A DNA stretch of 64,000 bases from Homoserinibacter gongjuensis. GTDB taxonomy: Bacteria; Actinomycetota; Actinomycetes; Actinomycetales; Microbacteriaceae. Of this stretch, positions 27,055 to 36,485 are shown piece after piece. The stretch lies in assembly GCF_030161875.1 (NCBI RefSeq), contig NZ_BSVA01000001.1:2108001-2172000 (forward strand), in the 5' to 3' direction. The notes below the pieces were generated by a model. The model was not told the DNA's origin. It worked only from the letters and a program-made list of their open reading frames with translations, and did not search any database. A program made the translations under genes and the position numbers. The number at the start of each line of letters is the position of its first letter. Positions within the stretch are counted from its first letter, which is position 1.

Positions 27055-29064
27055 TCAGCGTCCCTTCGGCGGTTCGACGACGAGCAGGTGCACGGGTTCG
27101 ACGAAGGCGTCGAGGCGCACGTAGTTGTTCTCGCCCCACGTCCAGCGTGCGCCCGTCACCAGATCGTGCACCCCGAAGCTGTCGCCCGGCTGCATGCCGA
27201 TCGCCGTGAGGTCGAGGTGCACCGTCGTCTCGCGCACCGAATGCGGGTCGACGTTCGCGACCACGATGAGGGTGTCGGGGCGGCCGTTCGGCGTGAACTC
27301 GCCTGCGAGGTGCTTCGTGTAGACGAGGATCGCGTCGTCGTCCGACCAGTGCACGCGCAGGTTGCGCAGTTGGGTGAGCGCCGGATGCGCCTGCCGCGTG
27401 TGGTTGAGCATCGTGAGGTAGGGCGCGAGGCTGTTGCCGCTCGCCTCGGCGGCCGCCCAGTCGCGCTGCTTGTATTCGTACTTCTCGTTGTCGATGTTCT
27501 CTTCCGAACCGGGCCGCGCGACATCCTCGAAGAGCTCGTAGCCGGCGTACACGCCCCAACTGGGGAGGCGGTCGCCGCGATCGCCGCGCGCACCTTGTAG
27601 GCGGGGCGTCCGCCGAACTGCAGGTACTCCGTGAGGATGTCGGGGGTGTTCACGAAGAGGTTCGGGCGCAGGTAGTCGGCCGAGGCGCCGGCGATGCCGG
27701 TGAGGAACTCCTCGAGCTCGTCCTTGGTGTTGCGCCAGGTGAAGTACGTGTACGACTGGTGGAACCCGGCCCCGGCGAGCGAGTGGAGCATCGCGGGGCG
27801 CGTGAAGGCCTCGGCGAGGAACACGACATCCGGGTGCCGGTCGGCCACCTCGCCCAGCAGCCACTCCCAGAAGTCGAGCGGCTTCGTGTGCGGGTTGTCG
27901 ACCCGGAAGATGCGGATGCCGCGTGAGATCCACAGCTCGATGATGCGCAGCACCTCGGCCCGGATGCCGTCCGGGTCGCGATCGAAGTTGATGGGGTAGA
28001 TGTCCTGGTACTTCTTGGGCGGGTTCTCGGCGTAGGCGATCGACCCGTCGGGACGCTGGGTGAACCACTCGGGATGCTCCGTCACCCAGGGGTGGTCGGG
28101 GGAGGCCTGCAGCGCGAGATCGAGGGCGACTTCCAGTCCGTTGGCCGCGGCCTGCTTCACGAAGAAGCGGAAGTCGGCGACGGTGCCGAGGTCGGGGTGG
28201 ATGGCGTCGTGCCCGCCCTCGGCCGATCCGATCGCCCAGGGGCTGCCCGGGTCTCCGGGGCCTGCGACCGTGGAGTTGTTCGGCCCCTTGCGGTGGCTGT
28301 GGCCGATCGGGTGGATGGGCGGCAGGTAGACGACGTCGAAGCCCATTGCCGCGACGCCCGGCAGGCGTTTGGCCGCCGTGCGGAAGGTGCCCGACTTCCA
28401 GCTGCCGTCGCGCAGGCGTTTGGCGCCTTCCGAGCGGGGAAGAACTCGTACCACGCGCCCACGGCGGCCCGCGCGGTCTCCACCACGAGCTCGAGCGTCT
28501 CCGACTCGGTGACGAGCGAGCGAACGGGATGCCGGTGCAGCTGTGCGACGAGGCGGCGGTCGGTGGCGACCTTCATTCGCTGCGCGGGGAGGCATCCGCA
28601 TCCAGCAGGGCCGCGCGCGCATCCGCTGCGATCTTGCCGGGAACCTGCTCGAGCAGTTCGGCACCCATCGCGAAGATCAGGTCGGCATCGTCACCCACGC
28701 CGAGCTTGATCGTGGCAGCGTGTAGCCAGCTGCCCCAGTCGTCGGAGTATGCCCGGATGCGGTAGTGGTGCCTGCCCGTCGTCTGGGGGCGCACGTCGAC
28801 GCGCCAGCGGTCGGTGCCGGGGGCCAGCAGGGTCATGGCGTGCGCCGTCTCGGTGCCCGCCGGGTCGATCAGCAGCAGCTCCGCTCCGATGAGGCCGTGC
28901 CCCTCGCGGAAGACGGTGGCCTCGAAGGGAACGACCTCGCCGAGGTAGCTCTTCGCGGGCCAGCGGTTCTCAGGCTGGCGCGGCGAGAGGTGGCGGATCG
29001 GGATGCGGCCGATCCGGGCCGTCCGCTGCCTCGGGGCCGGCGTGGTGTGTTCCGTGGGCACCAT
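27055..29064 (-). CDS. glgE: alpha-1,4-glucan:maltose-1-phosphate maltosyltransferase (three frame breaks)
   Basis: 670 residues once joined; start at the ATG at 29064 ([11 protein letters not shown]). Transfers maltosyl units from maltose-1-phosphate to glucan chains in the GlgE pathway typical of actinobacteria. The N-terminal domains ([25 protein letters not shown]) match the family. In the GH13 barrel the nucleophile Asp is in [16 protein letters not shown] and the acid Glu in [12 protein letters not shown]. Three breaks occur at 28586-28589, 28436-28439 and 27562-27565, each a plus-strand GGGGA that needs a fifth G; they restore [28 protein letters not shown] and [18 protein letters not shown]. 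It is the first gene of glgE-glgB. Confidence 0.92.
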
Positions 29065-29476
29065 CCGACCGTATCGCGTTCGGTTACGGATGCCACGGGG
29101 GTATCGGGGTACAGAGCCGCCGTAGACCAGTTCGTCTGTCCTCGGTGTGCCCCCCACGGGGGTGGACCGCTCACGGGTGTACCCCGAATCGCGAGGGGGA
29201 CAAAGTCCCTTGTGGAACGTGATGGCGTAATAAATACCAGGTCAAAGGCCTGTTTATCTCTCTCGTGGGAGCGCTCCCATGACCCCCACAGTGGGGCGTC
29301 GTCGTCCCCTTTGTCCTCACTATGGAGGACCGTACATTTGGGTGACGGGGGATAAACCCGACCTCCGCCCACAGACGGCCCGCGCAAGGCGCTGACCGGT
29401 AGACAACCCGACGTCTCGACGTGCCTCCGGCGCGCCTTGCGTCATGCGCGAACCACATCATCCGAAAGGGAACACC
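29065..29476. other. divergent intergenic region between glgE and the SipW cluster
   Basis: 412 bases with no gene. It has an unusually AT-rich patch (29226-29260, GTAATAAATACC and TGTTTATCTC) directly left of the LacI-type operator, and several short palindromes such as CCCCACAGTGGGG near 29285. It must hold the promoters of both transcription units; I could not place -35/-10 pairs with confidence. Confidence 0.5.
29266..29279. promoter_or_regulatory. LacI-family operator, CebR-like palindrome
   Basis: Perfect 14-bp palindrome TGGGAGCGCTCCCA. This is the operator sequence known for the cellobiose repressor CebR/CelR and relatives in actinobacteria. It stands about 200 bases from both the glgE start and the first SipW-cluster ATG. 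The cognate repressor is not in the window. Confidence 0.8.
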
Positions 29477-30007
29477 ATGAACAAGATCACCAAGGCGTCC
29501 ATCGCCGCCGGCGCAGCCGTCCTGCTGCTCATGGGCGGAGGCGGAACGCTCGCCTACTGGAACGCCAGCACGACGGCAGGGGCCGGCAGCATCACCGCAG
29601 GCGTCCTCACGGTCACGTCCGCCGGCGCGGCCACGGTCGAGCACGCGAACGGCGACCCGCTCACGCTCGCCGTCCCCGGCGACACCATCGTCATCGAGCA
29701 GGACCTGACGCTCAACGCCACCGGCGACAACCTCAAGTTCGAGGTCGCGATCACGCCCGGCACCGTCACGGGTTCGGCGGACCTGATCGCCGAGCTTCTT
29801 CCCACGGCCGACTACGAGGTCTCGGGATCCAACATCAGCGAGATCACCGCTGGCTCGGACGAGTGGCAGGTCGACGCGAACGGCACCACCACGGTGACCG
29901 TCAAGGTGACGATCACCTGGCCCTTCGGCACCGCGGTCGACAACGGAAGCCAGGGCGGAACCGCCAACTTCGCCGCCGCGACCTTCACCGTCACCCAGAT
30001 CGCCTAG
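29477..30007 (+). CDS. exported protein with SipW-type alternate signal peptide
   Basis: 176 residues from the ATG at 29477 (GAAAGGG upstream). N-terminus MNKITKASIAAGAAVLLLMGGGG-TLAYWNAS: a hydrophobic stretch followed by LAYWNAS, the pattern of the SipW-dependent alternate-type signal peptide. The mature part is a single beta-sandwich-like domain with alternating Thr/Val strands (ITAGVLTVTSAG, PGDTIVIEQDLTLNATGDNLKFEV), reminiscent of TasA/camelysin-type fibre proteins. It is probably a secreted structural or surface protein. First gene of a five-gene cluster ending with its own signal peptidase. Confidence 0.75.
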   Translation: MNKITKASIAAGAAVLLLMGGGGTLAYWNASTTAGAGSITAGVLTVTSAGAATVEHANGDPLTLAVPGDTIVIEQDLTLNATGDNLKFEVAITPGTVTGSADLIAELLPTADYEVSGSNISEITAGSDEWQVDANGTTTVTVKVTITWPFGTAVDNGSQGGTANFAAATFTVTQIA

Positions 30008-30097
30008 TCAGCTCGGCCCGATGGCGGGCCGGAGAACATCTGAGTTTTCCGGCCCGCCTCCCCCACCCCCGATACCCCCAAACGAGAGGAGCGCGAC

Positions 30098-30688
30098 ATG
30101 ATCTGGATGGTTCTCATCGCTCTCGCACTCCTCGTCGCGGTCGCAGCCACGGTGTTCACGGCAAAGAGCCGCTCCCGTCGGCCGAGGCATCGGGTCTCGA
30201 ACGTGAAGCGTCTGCTCGCTTCCGCCGCCGGCGTCACGGCGGGCCTCGTCATCGCCGTCTCAGGCGCCGGTGCCACCTACGCCTACCTCAACGCTCAGAC
30301 GAGCGCGGCCGGAGCGACCCTGAAGTCCGGCACGCTCGGACTCACCGTCAGCGCGGTGGACTCCACTGCCTTTACTCTCCTGCTGCCGGGCGAAACCGTG
30401 CAGCGCGACATCACCGTCACCTCCACCGGCAACGCCAAGGCGACCGTCACGGTCAAGCGGGCAGCCGCCGGCGCTCTCGTGGTCTCGCTGGCGCCTGTCG
30501 CATGTGCGAGCGTCACCGGCTCCACGACGTGGACGACCGTGACGACCACCGCATCCAGCCTCGGCGACTTCGCCGCGGGGCAGGCTCGCACATACTGCGT
30601 GCGGGCCGTCGCCCCCACGTCCGGTCTCGCGAAGAGCTCGTCGACCGGCTTCACCCTCGACTTCGTCTCGATTCAGAAGGCCAACTGA
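30098..30688 (+). CDS. exported protein with SipW-type signal, beta-rich
   Basis: 196 residues with GAGAGGAG upstream of the ATG. It has two hydrophobic segments: residues 2-22 (IWMVLIALALLVAVAATVF) and, after a basic stretch (SRSRRPRHRVSNVKRLL), residues 43-62 running into the SipW-type AGATYAYLNAQTSA. The mature part repeats the Thr/Val beta pattern of the upstream protein (SGTLGLTVSAVDS, VQRDITVTSTGNAKATVTV) and has two Cys. The extra N-terminal helix is unusual; a later start at GTG inside VSNVKRLL would give a conventional signal. One-base overlap (TGATG) with the next gene. Confidence 0.7.
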   Translation: MIWMVLIALALLVAVAATVFTAKSRSRRPRHRVSNVKRLLASAAGVTAGLVIAVSGAGATYAYLNAQTSAAGATLKSGTLGLTVSAVDSTAFTLLLPGETVQRDITVTSTGNAKATVTVKRAAAGALVVSLAPVACASVTGSTTWTTVTTTASSLGDFAAGQARTYCVRAVAPTSGLAKSSSTGFTLDFVSIQKAN

Positions 30689-32076
30689 TGCGCCGCCGCC
30701 CCGCAGCCTCCGGCCTGCGCCGCCGCTTCAACGCGATGGCGATCGTCGCGGCGATCGCCGTCTTCTCGGTGCTCGCAGGAACCGGCGCGAGCTATGCGTA
30801 CTGGTCGGCGAACGCGAGCCGCACCGTCAACTCGACGACGGGGAACGTGCAGGTCACCGTCAGCGGCTTCACCGCGGGACAGATCCAGAACCACGTCAAG
30901 CAGACCGTCGGCTACGTCACCGTGACGAACACGACAGTGCAGAACGCGTCGAGCACCACGCCCGCAACGCTCAGCCTGACGGTGGGCGCCGGCGGCGGGA
31001 ACGCGTTCGCCACGGCGGCCGGCGTGGTCGTCTGGCCGGCCGCCGGCAACTCCTCGGCCAACTGCACGCTGGCCGCGACAACGCCCGGGTCGCAGAGCGG
31101 CAGCTGGAGCCCCGGGGTCACGATCACCGGGAGCCTCGCCAAGGGCGCATCCGCCATCTACTGCGTGCGCACCACCGTCGCCAATCCCGTCGACGCGGGC
31201 TCGGCATCCGGCACGACCTCTTTCGCGGCGACCGTGAGCGCCACCCTCAGCGTGCACAACTTCACCGGGACCGCATCCATGGCCCCGACGATGTCGACCG
31301 CTCACATCTACCCGCTTGGGAGTCCGACGCTGAACTCCTGGATGCGAGTTCGTCTCGGCAGCATCACCGGTCGCAACTGCCTCGACGTCTCGGGCTCCGG
31401 AGGGGCGGGGACGGTGGTGATCCAGTGGGGCTGCCACGCGAACCCGAACCAGAAGTGGCGGATCACGTCCGTCGCAGGCACCGACTACGTGCGGTTGGCA
31501 CCCCAGCACGCCGACACGACACGTCTCGCTGCGACGTCGACGAGCAACGGCGCGGATATCACCATCCAGGCCGCGAACACCGCGAACACCCTTCAGGATT
31601 GGCAGTTCCAGCAGTCGGCTACCGGCCGCTATCAGCTGGTCAACCGCGCCACGGGATACTGCCTCACGTCGCAGAGCTTAACCGCCGACGTCGGCACGGC
31701 GATGACCCAGACGCCCTGCAACAGCTCCGACCTTCAGTGGTTCCTGCCGGACGTGTCGTTGCCGAACTTCACGTGCTCGGTCTCCGGGACGGGAAACACC
31801 CGCACCCTGTCGCTGTCGTGGGGGAGCACGGTGGGCACGTTTGCCCTGTGGATTGACGGCGCCGCCGTGGCGCCGTCAAGCGGCCCCTCAAGCACCGGGC
31901 TCACGCGGCAGATCGCTGAGGGCAGCTACAGCGTGGGCACGCACTCGTACGAGGTTCGGGACGCGAACGGGGCCACGGTCGGCGGCGGCCAGTTCACGAT
32001 GACGAACGAGACGTACTGGATCGTCTGGCCGCTCTACCAGGGAACGCGGCTGGTGCTCACCGGATGCACGCCGTGA
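30688..32076 (+). CDS. exported ricin-type lectin protein of the SipW cluster
   Basis: 462 residues, ATG at 30688 overlapping the previous stop. N-terminal alternate signal (FNAMAIVAAIAVFSVLAGTGASYAYWSANAS), then a beta domain like those of the two upstream proteins. Residues about 215-350 form a ricin-B beta-trefoil lectin: GRNCLDVSGSGG...WGCHANPNQKWRI, TLQDWQFQQS and TGYCLTSQS...CNSSDLQWFL, with the QxW marks. An Ig-like C-terminal domain closes the protein. This is a plausible carbohydrate-binding tip or coat of a surface structure. The 3' end overlaps the next gene by 13 bases. Confidence 0.75.
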   Translation: MRRRPAASGLRRRFNAMAIVAAIAVFSVLAGTGASYAYWSANASRTVNSTTGNVQVTVSGFTAGQIQNHVKQTVGYVTVTNTTVQNASSTTPATLSLTVGAGGGNAFATAAGVVVWPAAGNSSANCTLAATTPGSQSGSWSPGVTITGSLAKGASAIYCVRTTVANPVDAGSASGTTSFAATVSATLSVHNFTGTASMAPTMSTAHIYPLGSPTLNSWMRVRLGSITGRNCLDVSGSGGAGTVVIQWGCHANPNQKWRITSVAGTDYVRLAPQHADTTRLAATSTSNGADITIQAANTANTLQDWQFQQSATGRYQLVNRATGYCLTSQSLTADVGTAMTQTPCNSSDLQWFLPDVSLPNFTCSVSGTGNTRTLSLSWGSTVGTFALWIDGAAVAPSSGPSSTGLTRQIAEGSYSVGTHSYEVRDANGATVGGGQFTMTNETYWIVWPLYQGTRLVLTGCTP

Positions 32077-32764
32077 TCCGGCGGACGTTGGCGGGCCTCG
32101 CCGCCCTCGCGACGACGGTCGGACTGCTCGTCGCGGCGGCCCCCGCGCAGGCGGCGCCGCATGCGCTCGAGTTCAGCACCGACGGGGTGACCTGGTCGGC
32201 GACGCCGCTCGGCAGCATCTTCGGCACCGACTTCCGCTACGTGCCGGGCGATACCGAGAGCAGCACCATCTATGTGCGCAACGTGCGCGCCGTTCCGACC
32301 TCGGTGATGATGGCGATCACGGATGTGACCTACGACGATACCGAGTTCGGCACCGCGCTCAGCATCGCTGCCACCGACTTCGCCTCGGGTGGGCTGCCGG
32401 CGACCTCGATCGGCGCCGTGCCCGCGTGCACGGTGATCGCCCCGCGACGCGACCTCGGTCCGGGGAGAGCTTTGGGGTGCGACTCGACATCGCGGTCGCC
32501 ACCTGGCTGACCGACGGGCACGGGCAGTCGAGTTCGGCGAACTTCTCGCTTGTCGTCGGCATGGCCGACCGCGACACCCCGATCGCCGCGAACAGCTGCC
32601 TGAACGCTGCCGCATCCATCCCGGCCTTCGGCAATGGAGGACGCATCGCGAGCACCGGCGCGGACGAGCCGTATGCTGCTCTCAGCTTTGCTGGATTCGC
32701 GTTGGGGGCAGGATGCGTGCTGATCGTGATGGTGCGTCGTCGGCGCCGGAAGACGACGGTGTGA
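32064..32764 (+). CDS. secreted protein with C-terminal wall-sorting-like signal (one frame break)
   Basis: 233 residues once joined. Signal peptide MHAVIRRTLAGLAALATTVGLLVAAAPAQA; mature domain with beta pattern (STIYVRNVRAVPTSVMMAITDV). The C-terminus reads ASTGADEP, a hydrophobic helix (YAALSFAGFALGAGCVLIVMV) and RRRRRK, the order of a sortase signal with an IASTG motif close to the class E consensus LAxTG. It may anchor the other secreted proteins to the wall. The break is at 32462-32465 (CCGGGGAGAGC needs one G: GPGESFGVRLDIAVATW). The stop overlaps the signal peptidase start (GTGA). Confidence 0.72.
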
Positions 32765-33351
32765 GCGCCGCGGGCTCCGAGACCGACGAGATCACGGGAA
32801 AGACCCGAGGCGGACTGCTGTCGGCCATCGGCACGGGGCTGAGCTTCGGCCTGCTCGCGCTTGTGGTGCTGATCGCCGTGCTGGTGATCGTCGTGCCCGC
32901 CGTCATCAACGGGCGCGCGCTCACGGTGCTGACCTCGTCGATGGAGCCGGGGTACCCGCCCGGCACGCTCGTCGTCGTGGCGCCGACGGCGCCTGACGAC
33001 ATCCGCATCGGCGACGTGCTCACGTATCAGCTCGAATCCGGAAAGGCGACTCTCGTCACCCACCGCGTGATCGAGATCGGCACCAGCACCGCGGATGGAA
33101 CGCGAACCTTCACGACGAAGGGCGACAACAACGACATCCCGGACGCCGACCCGGTGCAGGAGGTGCAGGTGGTGGGAACCGTGCTGTACGCGATTCCCTA
33201 CCTCGGGTACGTCAACACGGCGGTCAACGGAGATCTGAGGGCGCTCATCGTTCCGGTGATCGTGGGTGGTCTTCTCGTCTATGCGGTGTGGATGGTCGTG
33301 TCGAGCTTCCGCGACAAGCGCAAGAAGGCGCAGGGCGACGGCGGCGCCTGA
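32761..33351 (+). CDS. sipW: SipW-type signal peptidase I
   Basis: 196 residues from the GTG at 32761, which overlaps the preceding stop as GTGA; an upstream in-frame ATG at 32713 would overlap more. The serine box is TSSMEPGYPPGTLVVV, and the second box THRVIEI has His where ordinary leader peptidases have the catalytic Lys, the hallmark of the ER/archaeal-like SipW class. KGDNNDIPDADPV and a C-terminal transmembrane helix follow. It should mature the alternate signal peptides encoded by the upstream genes, so the cluster carries its own processing enzyme. Confidence 0.88.
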   Translation: MSAAGSETDEITGKTRGGLLSAIGTGLSFGLLALVVLIAVLVIVVPAVINGRALTVLTSSMEPGYPPGTLVVVAPTAPDDIRIGDVLTYQLESGKATLVTHRVIEIGTSTADGTRTFTTKGDNNDIPDADPVQEVQVVGTVLYAIPYLGYVNTAVNGDLRALIVPVIVGGLLVYAVWMVVSSFRDKRKKAQGDGGA

Positions 33352-33381
33352 CCACGTCATCCGGTGTTAACACCGCGAGCC

Positions 33382-33387
33382 TAGGCT
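33382..33387 (+). promoter_or_regulatory. -10 box TAGGCT, leaderless start of glgP
   Basis: Seven bases separate the hexamer from the GTG at 33395, and no ribosome binding site is present. Confidence 0.5.
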
Positions 33388-33394
33388 GGGCCGA

Positions 33395-35949
33395 GTGAAA
33401 GCCATCCGCCGGTTCACCGTCCGCCCCGTGCTGCCCGAGCAGCTGGCCCCGGTCGAGGAGCTCGCTGCGAACCTGCGCTGGTCGTGGCATCAGCCGACCC
33501 TCGAACTGTTCCGGGATATCGCGCCCGAGCTGTGGGACGAGCTCGGCAAAGACCCCTATGGGCTGCTCGGCGAGGTGCCACCCGCGCGCTTGGACGAGTT
33601 GGCCGCCGATGCGGCGTTCGTCGAACGGGCCACGGCGCTGCGCGACGAACTGCGGCGCTACCTCGTCGAGCCGCGCTGGTACCAGAGCCTCGCGGATGCG
33701 CCGGCCACGATCGCCTACTTCTCACCCGAGTACGGCATCGCCGACGCGCTGCCCCAGTACTCCGGTGGCCTCGGCATCCTCGCGGGCGATCATCTGAAGG
33801 CGGCCTCGGATCTCGGTGTTCCGCTCGTCGGCGTCGGTCTCTTCTACCGCTCGGGCTACTTCCGGCAGGCGATCTCGCCCGACGGCTGGCAGCTCGAGAG
33901 CTACCCCGTGCTCGATCCCGACGGCCTGCCGATGAGCGTGCTGCGGGATGCCGACGGCGCCGCCGCGCAGATCGAACTCGCGCTTCCGGATGGCGCCACG
34001 CTCACGGCGCGTATCTGGCTGCTGGCCGTTGGGCGCGTGCCGCTGCTGCTGCTCGACACCGACATCCCCGAGAACACCGACGCGCTGCGTACCGTGACCG
34101 ACCGCCTCTACGGCGGCGGGGAGAACACCGCCTCCTACAGGAGCTGCTGCTCGGCATCGGCGGCGCGCGGGCGGTGGCGCTCTATGCGCGCATCGCGGGC
34201 ATCCCCGAGCCGAGCGTCTTCCACACGAACGAGGGGCATGCCGGCTTCCTCGGGCTCGAACGCATCCGCGCCCTCATCGGCGAGGGACTGAGCTTCGGTG
34301 AGGCGCTCGAGGTGGTGCGCGCGGGAACGGTCTTCACGACCCACACGCCGGTGCCGGCGGGCATCGACCGCTTCGAGGCACCGCTCGTGGAGCGCTACGT
34401 CCGCGCCGGGCTGCTGCCCGGGGTCGACCCCGCCGACGTGCTCGCTCTCGGCGCGGAAGACTACGAGGGCGGCACGCCCGACACCTTCAACATGGCCGTC
34501 ATGGGGCTGCGTCTCGCGCAGCGCGCCAACGGCGTCTCCCGCCTGCACGGTGACGTCAGCCGCCACATGTTCGGCGCGCTCTGGCCGGGATTCGACGCGG
34601 ATGACGTGCCGATCACCTCGATCACCAACGGCGTGCACGCGGCCACCTGGACCGACCCTCAGGTGCGCGGCCTCGCGAGCTCGAAGCTCGGCACCGACGA
34701 CGCCACCGCGTGCGACTGGACCTCGAGCGCCGTCACCGACGCGGAGCTGTGGAGCCTGCGCCGTCGCCTCCGCGGCCAACTCGTCGACGATGCGCGACGC
34801 CGGATGACGGCCGCGTGGGCGGAGCAGAATCCCGGCGCCGCGGCCCCCGCCTGGTATCGCGAGCTGCTCGATCCCGAGGTGCTCACGATCGGCTTCGCGC
34901 GGCGCGTGCCCACCTACAAGCGCCTCACCCTCATGCTGCACGACCCGCAGCGTCTCCGCGCGCTGCTCACCGACCCCGAGCGGCCCGTACAGCTCGTCGT
35001 CGCGGGCAAATCGCATCCGGCCGACGATGGAGGCAAGCGCCTCATCCAGCTGCTCGTGGAGTTCTCACAGGACCCCGAGGTGCGTGGGCGCATCGTCTTC
35101 CTGCCCGACTACGACATCGGCATGGCGCAGAAGCTCTACCCCGGCTGCGATGTCTGGCTCAACAACCCGCTGCGGCCCCTCGAGGCATGCGGCACCTCGG
35201 GCATGAAGGCCGCGCTCAACGGCTCCCTCAACCTGTCGATCCTCGACGGGTGGTGGGCCGAGTTCCATGCGGATGGCCTGGGCTGGGCGATCCCGTCGGC
35301 CGACACCGCGGGCGACGCCGCGGAACGCGACGCGCTCGAGGCCGCCGCGATGTACGACCTCATCGAGCACCAGATCGCCCCGAGGTTCTACGACCGCGGC
35401 GCCGACGGGGTGCCGAGCGCGTGGGTCGCCGACATCCGCCACACCCTCGCGGCGCTCTCGCCCGCCCTCTCGGCCGAGCGGATGGTGCGCGAGTACGTCG
35501 AACGGCTCTACCTGCCGGCCGGGGCATCCGAGCGCGCGGTGACGGCCGACGGCTTCGCGCCCGCGCGAGCGCTCGCCGACTGGGTGGCCCGGGTGCGCAC
35601 CGGGTGGTCCGAGGTGCACGTGGCCCACGTCGAGTCAGGGGGTGTGGATGCGTCCCCGCACGTGGGGGAGGAGTTGCATGTGCGCGCCCTCGTGGAGCTC
35701 GGCGACCTCACGCCCGACGACGTCTCCGTGGAGCTCGTGCACGGCCGCCCGAGGGCCGGCGAGGAGCTGGGCGAGACCGCCGCAGTGCCGCTCGCGCTCG
35801 AGAGCCACGAACTCGGGCGGCCCGCCGTCTACACGGGCGCCGTGCGCTTCGCCCGCGCGGGAGCGTTCGGCTACACCGTGCGCATCGTGCCTCGGCATCC
35901 GCTGCTCGCCTCGGATGCCGAGCTCGGCCTTGTCGCGGTGGCGCAGTAG
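33395..35949 (+). CDS. glgP: alpha-glucan (glycogen/maltodextrin) phosphorylase (one frame break)
   Basis: 851 residues once joined, GTG start. Releases glucose-1-phosphate from alpha-1,4-glucans using pyridoxal phosphate. The N-terminal domain (LAANLRWSWHQPTLELFRDI) is the DUF3417 type of actinobacterial phosphorylases. Core motifs: FSPEYGIADALPQYSGGLGILAGDHLKAASDLG, FHTNEGHAGFLGLER, FTTHTPVPAGIDRF, ARRVPTYKRLTLM and the PLP Lys in EACGTSGMKAALNGSLNLSILDGWW. The break is at 34128-34131 (GGCGGGGAGAACACC needs one G: LYGGGGEHRLLQELLLGIGG). It stands divergent from the convergent pair ybaK and glgX behind it. Confidence 0.93.
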
Positions 35950-35960
35950 GCGGTTGCTCA

Positions 35961-36004
35961 GCTAGTTGGGGAGCGTCGGGAAGCGGCGCGTCTCGAAACC
36001 GGCG
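35961..36004 (+). repeat. interspersed hairpin repeat (REP-like), copy 3
   Basis: CTAGTTGGGGAGCGTCGGGAAGCGGCGCGTCTCGAAACC: degenerate hairpin, well-kept ends. It fills the gap between the convergent stops of glgP and the deacylase gene. Confidence 0.65.
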
Positions 36005-36484
36005 TCACCGCGCGATGTCGGCGACCACCGCGCCTGTCGCCCGGATGAGGTCGGCGGGCGCGAGCCCCAGGTCGAAGCCGCGACGCCCACCCGAGACGTA
36101 GACGACATCCCACAGTTCGGCGGTCTCGTCGAGCACCGTCTCGTGCCGGGTCTTCTGCCCGATCGGGCTGATGCCTCCCACGACGTAGCCCGTGCGTCGC
36201 TCGGCGAGCGTCGGGTCGGCCATCGCGGCGCGCTTGCCGCCGACGGCCGCCGCGAGCGCCTTGAGGTCGAGCTTGCCGGTCACCGGAACGATGCCCACGA
36301 CGAGGCGCCCGTCGACGTCGACGAGCAGCGTCTTGAACACCTGGTCCGGGTCGAGCCCGAGCGCGGTCGCCGCCTCCATGCCGAAGTCGCGGTTGGCCGG
36401 GTCGTGCGCGTAGGCGTGCTCGGTGAACGGGATGCCGGCCGAGGCGAGCGCGGCCGTCGCGGGCGTCCCCGCCATCAGCGGCAC
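36005..36484 (-). CDS. ybaK: Cys-tRNA(Pro) deacylase, YbaK/EbsC family
   Basis: 159 residues, intact. Hydrolyses mischarged aminoacyl-tRNA in trans, chiefly Cys-tRNA(Pro). Family marks: DPDQVFKTLLVDVDG (catalytic Lys in VFKTL), VVGIVPVTGKLDLKALAAAVGGKRAAMADP, ERRTGYVVGGISPIGQK and the ETAELWDVVYVSGGRRGFDL end. A slightly longer N-terminus (MPLMAGTP) than typical; a start at the second Met is possible. One base separates its start from the glgX stop upstream, so both are co-transcribed. Confidence 0.88.
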   Translation of the reverse strand: MPLMAGTPATAALASAGIPFTEHAYAHDPANRDFGMEAATALGLDPDQVFKTLLVDVDGRLVVGIVPVTGKLDLKALAAAVGGKRAAMADPTLAERRTGYVVGGISPIGQKTRHETVLDETAELWDVVYVSGGRRGFDLGLAPADLIRATGAVVADIAR

Positions 36485-36485
36485 C

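Noticed and set aside
29437-30687. N-terminal extension of the ricin-lectin gene back to 29437
   Set aside because: The upstream part is an Arg/His-rich shadow of the two preceding SipW-type genes; the real start at 30688 has a signal peptide and overlaps the preceding stop.
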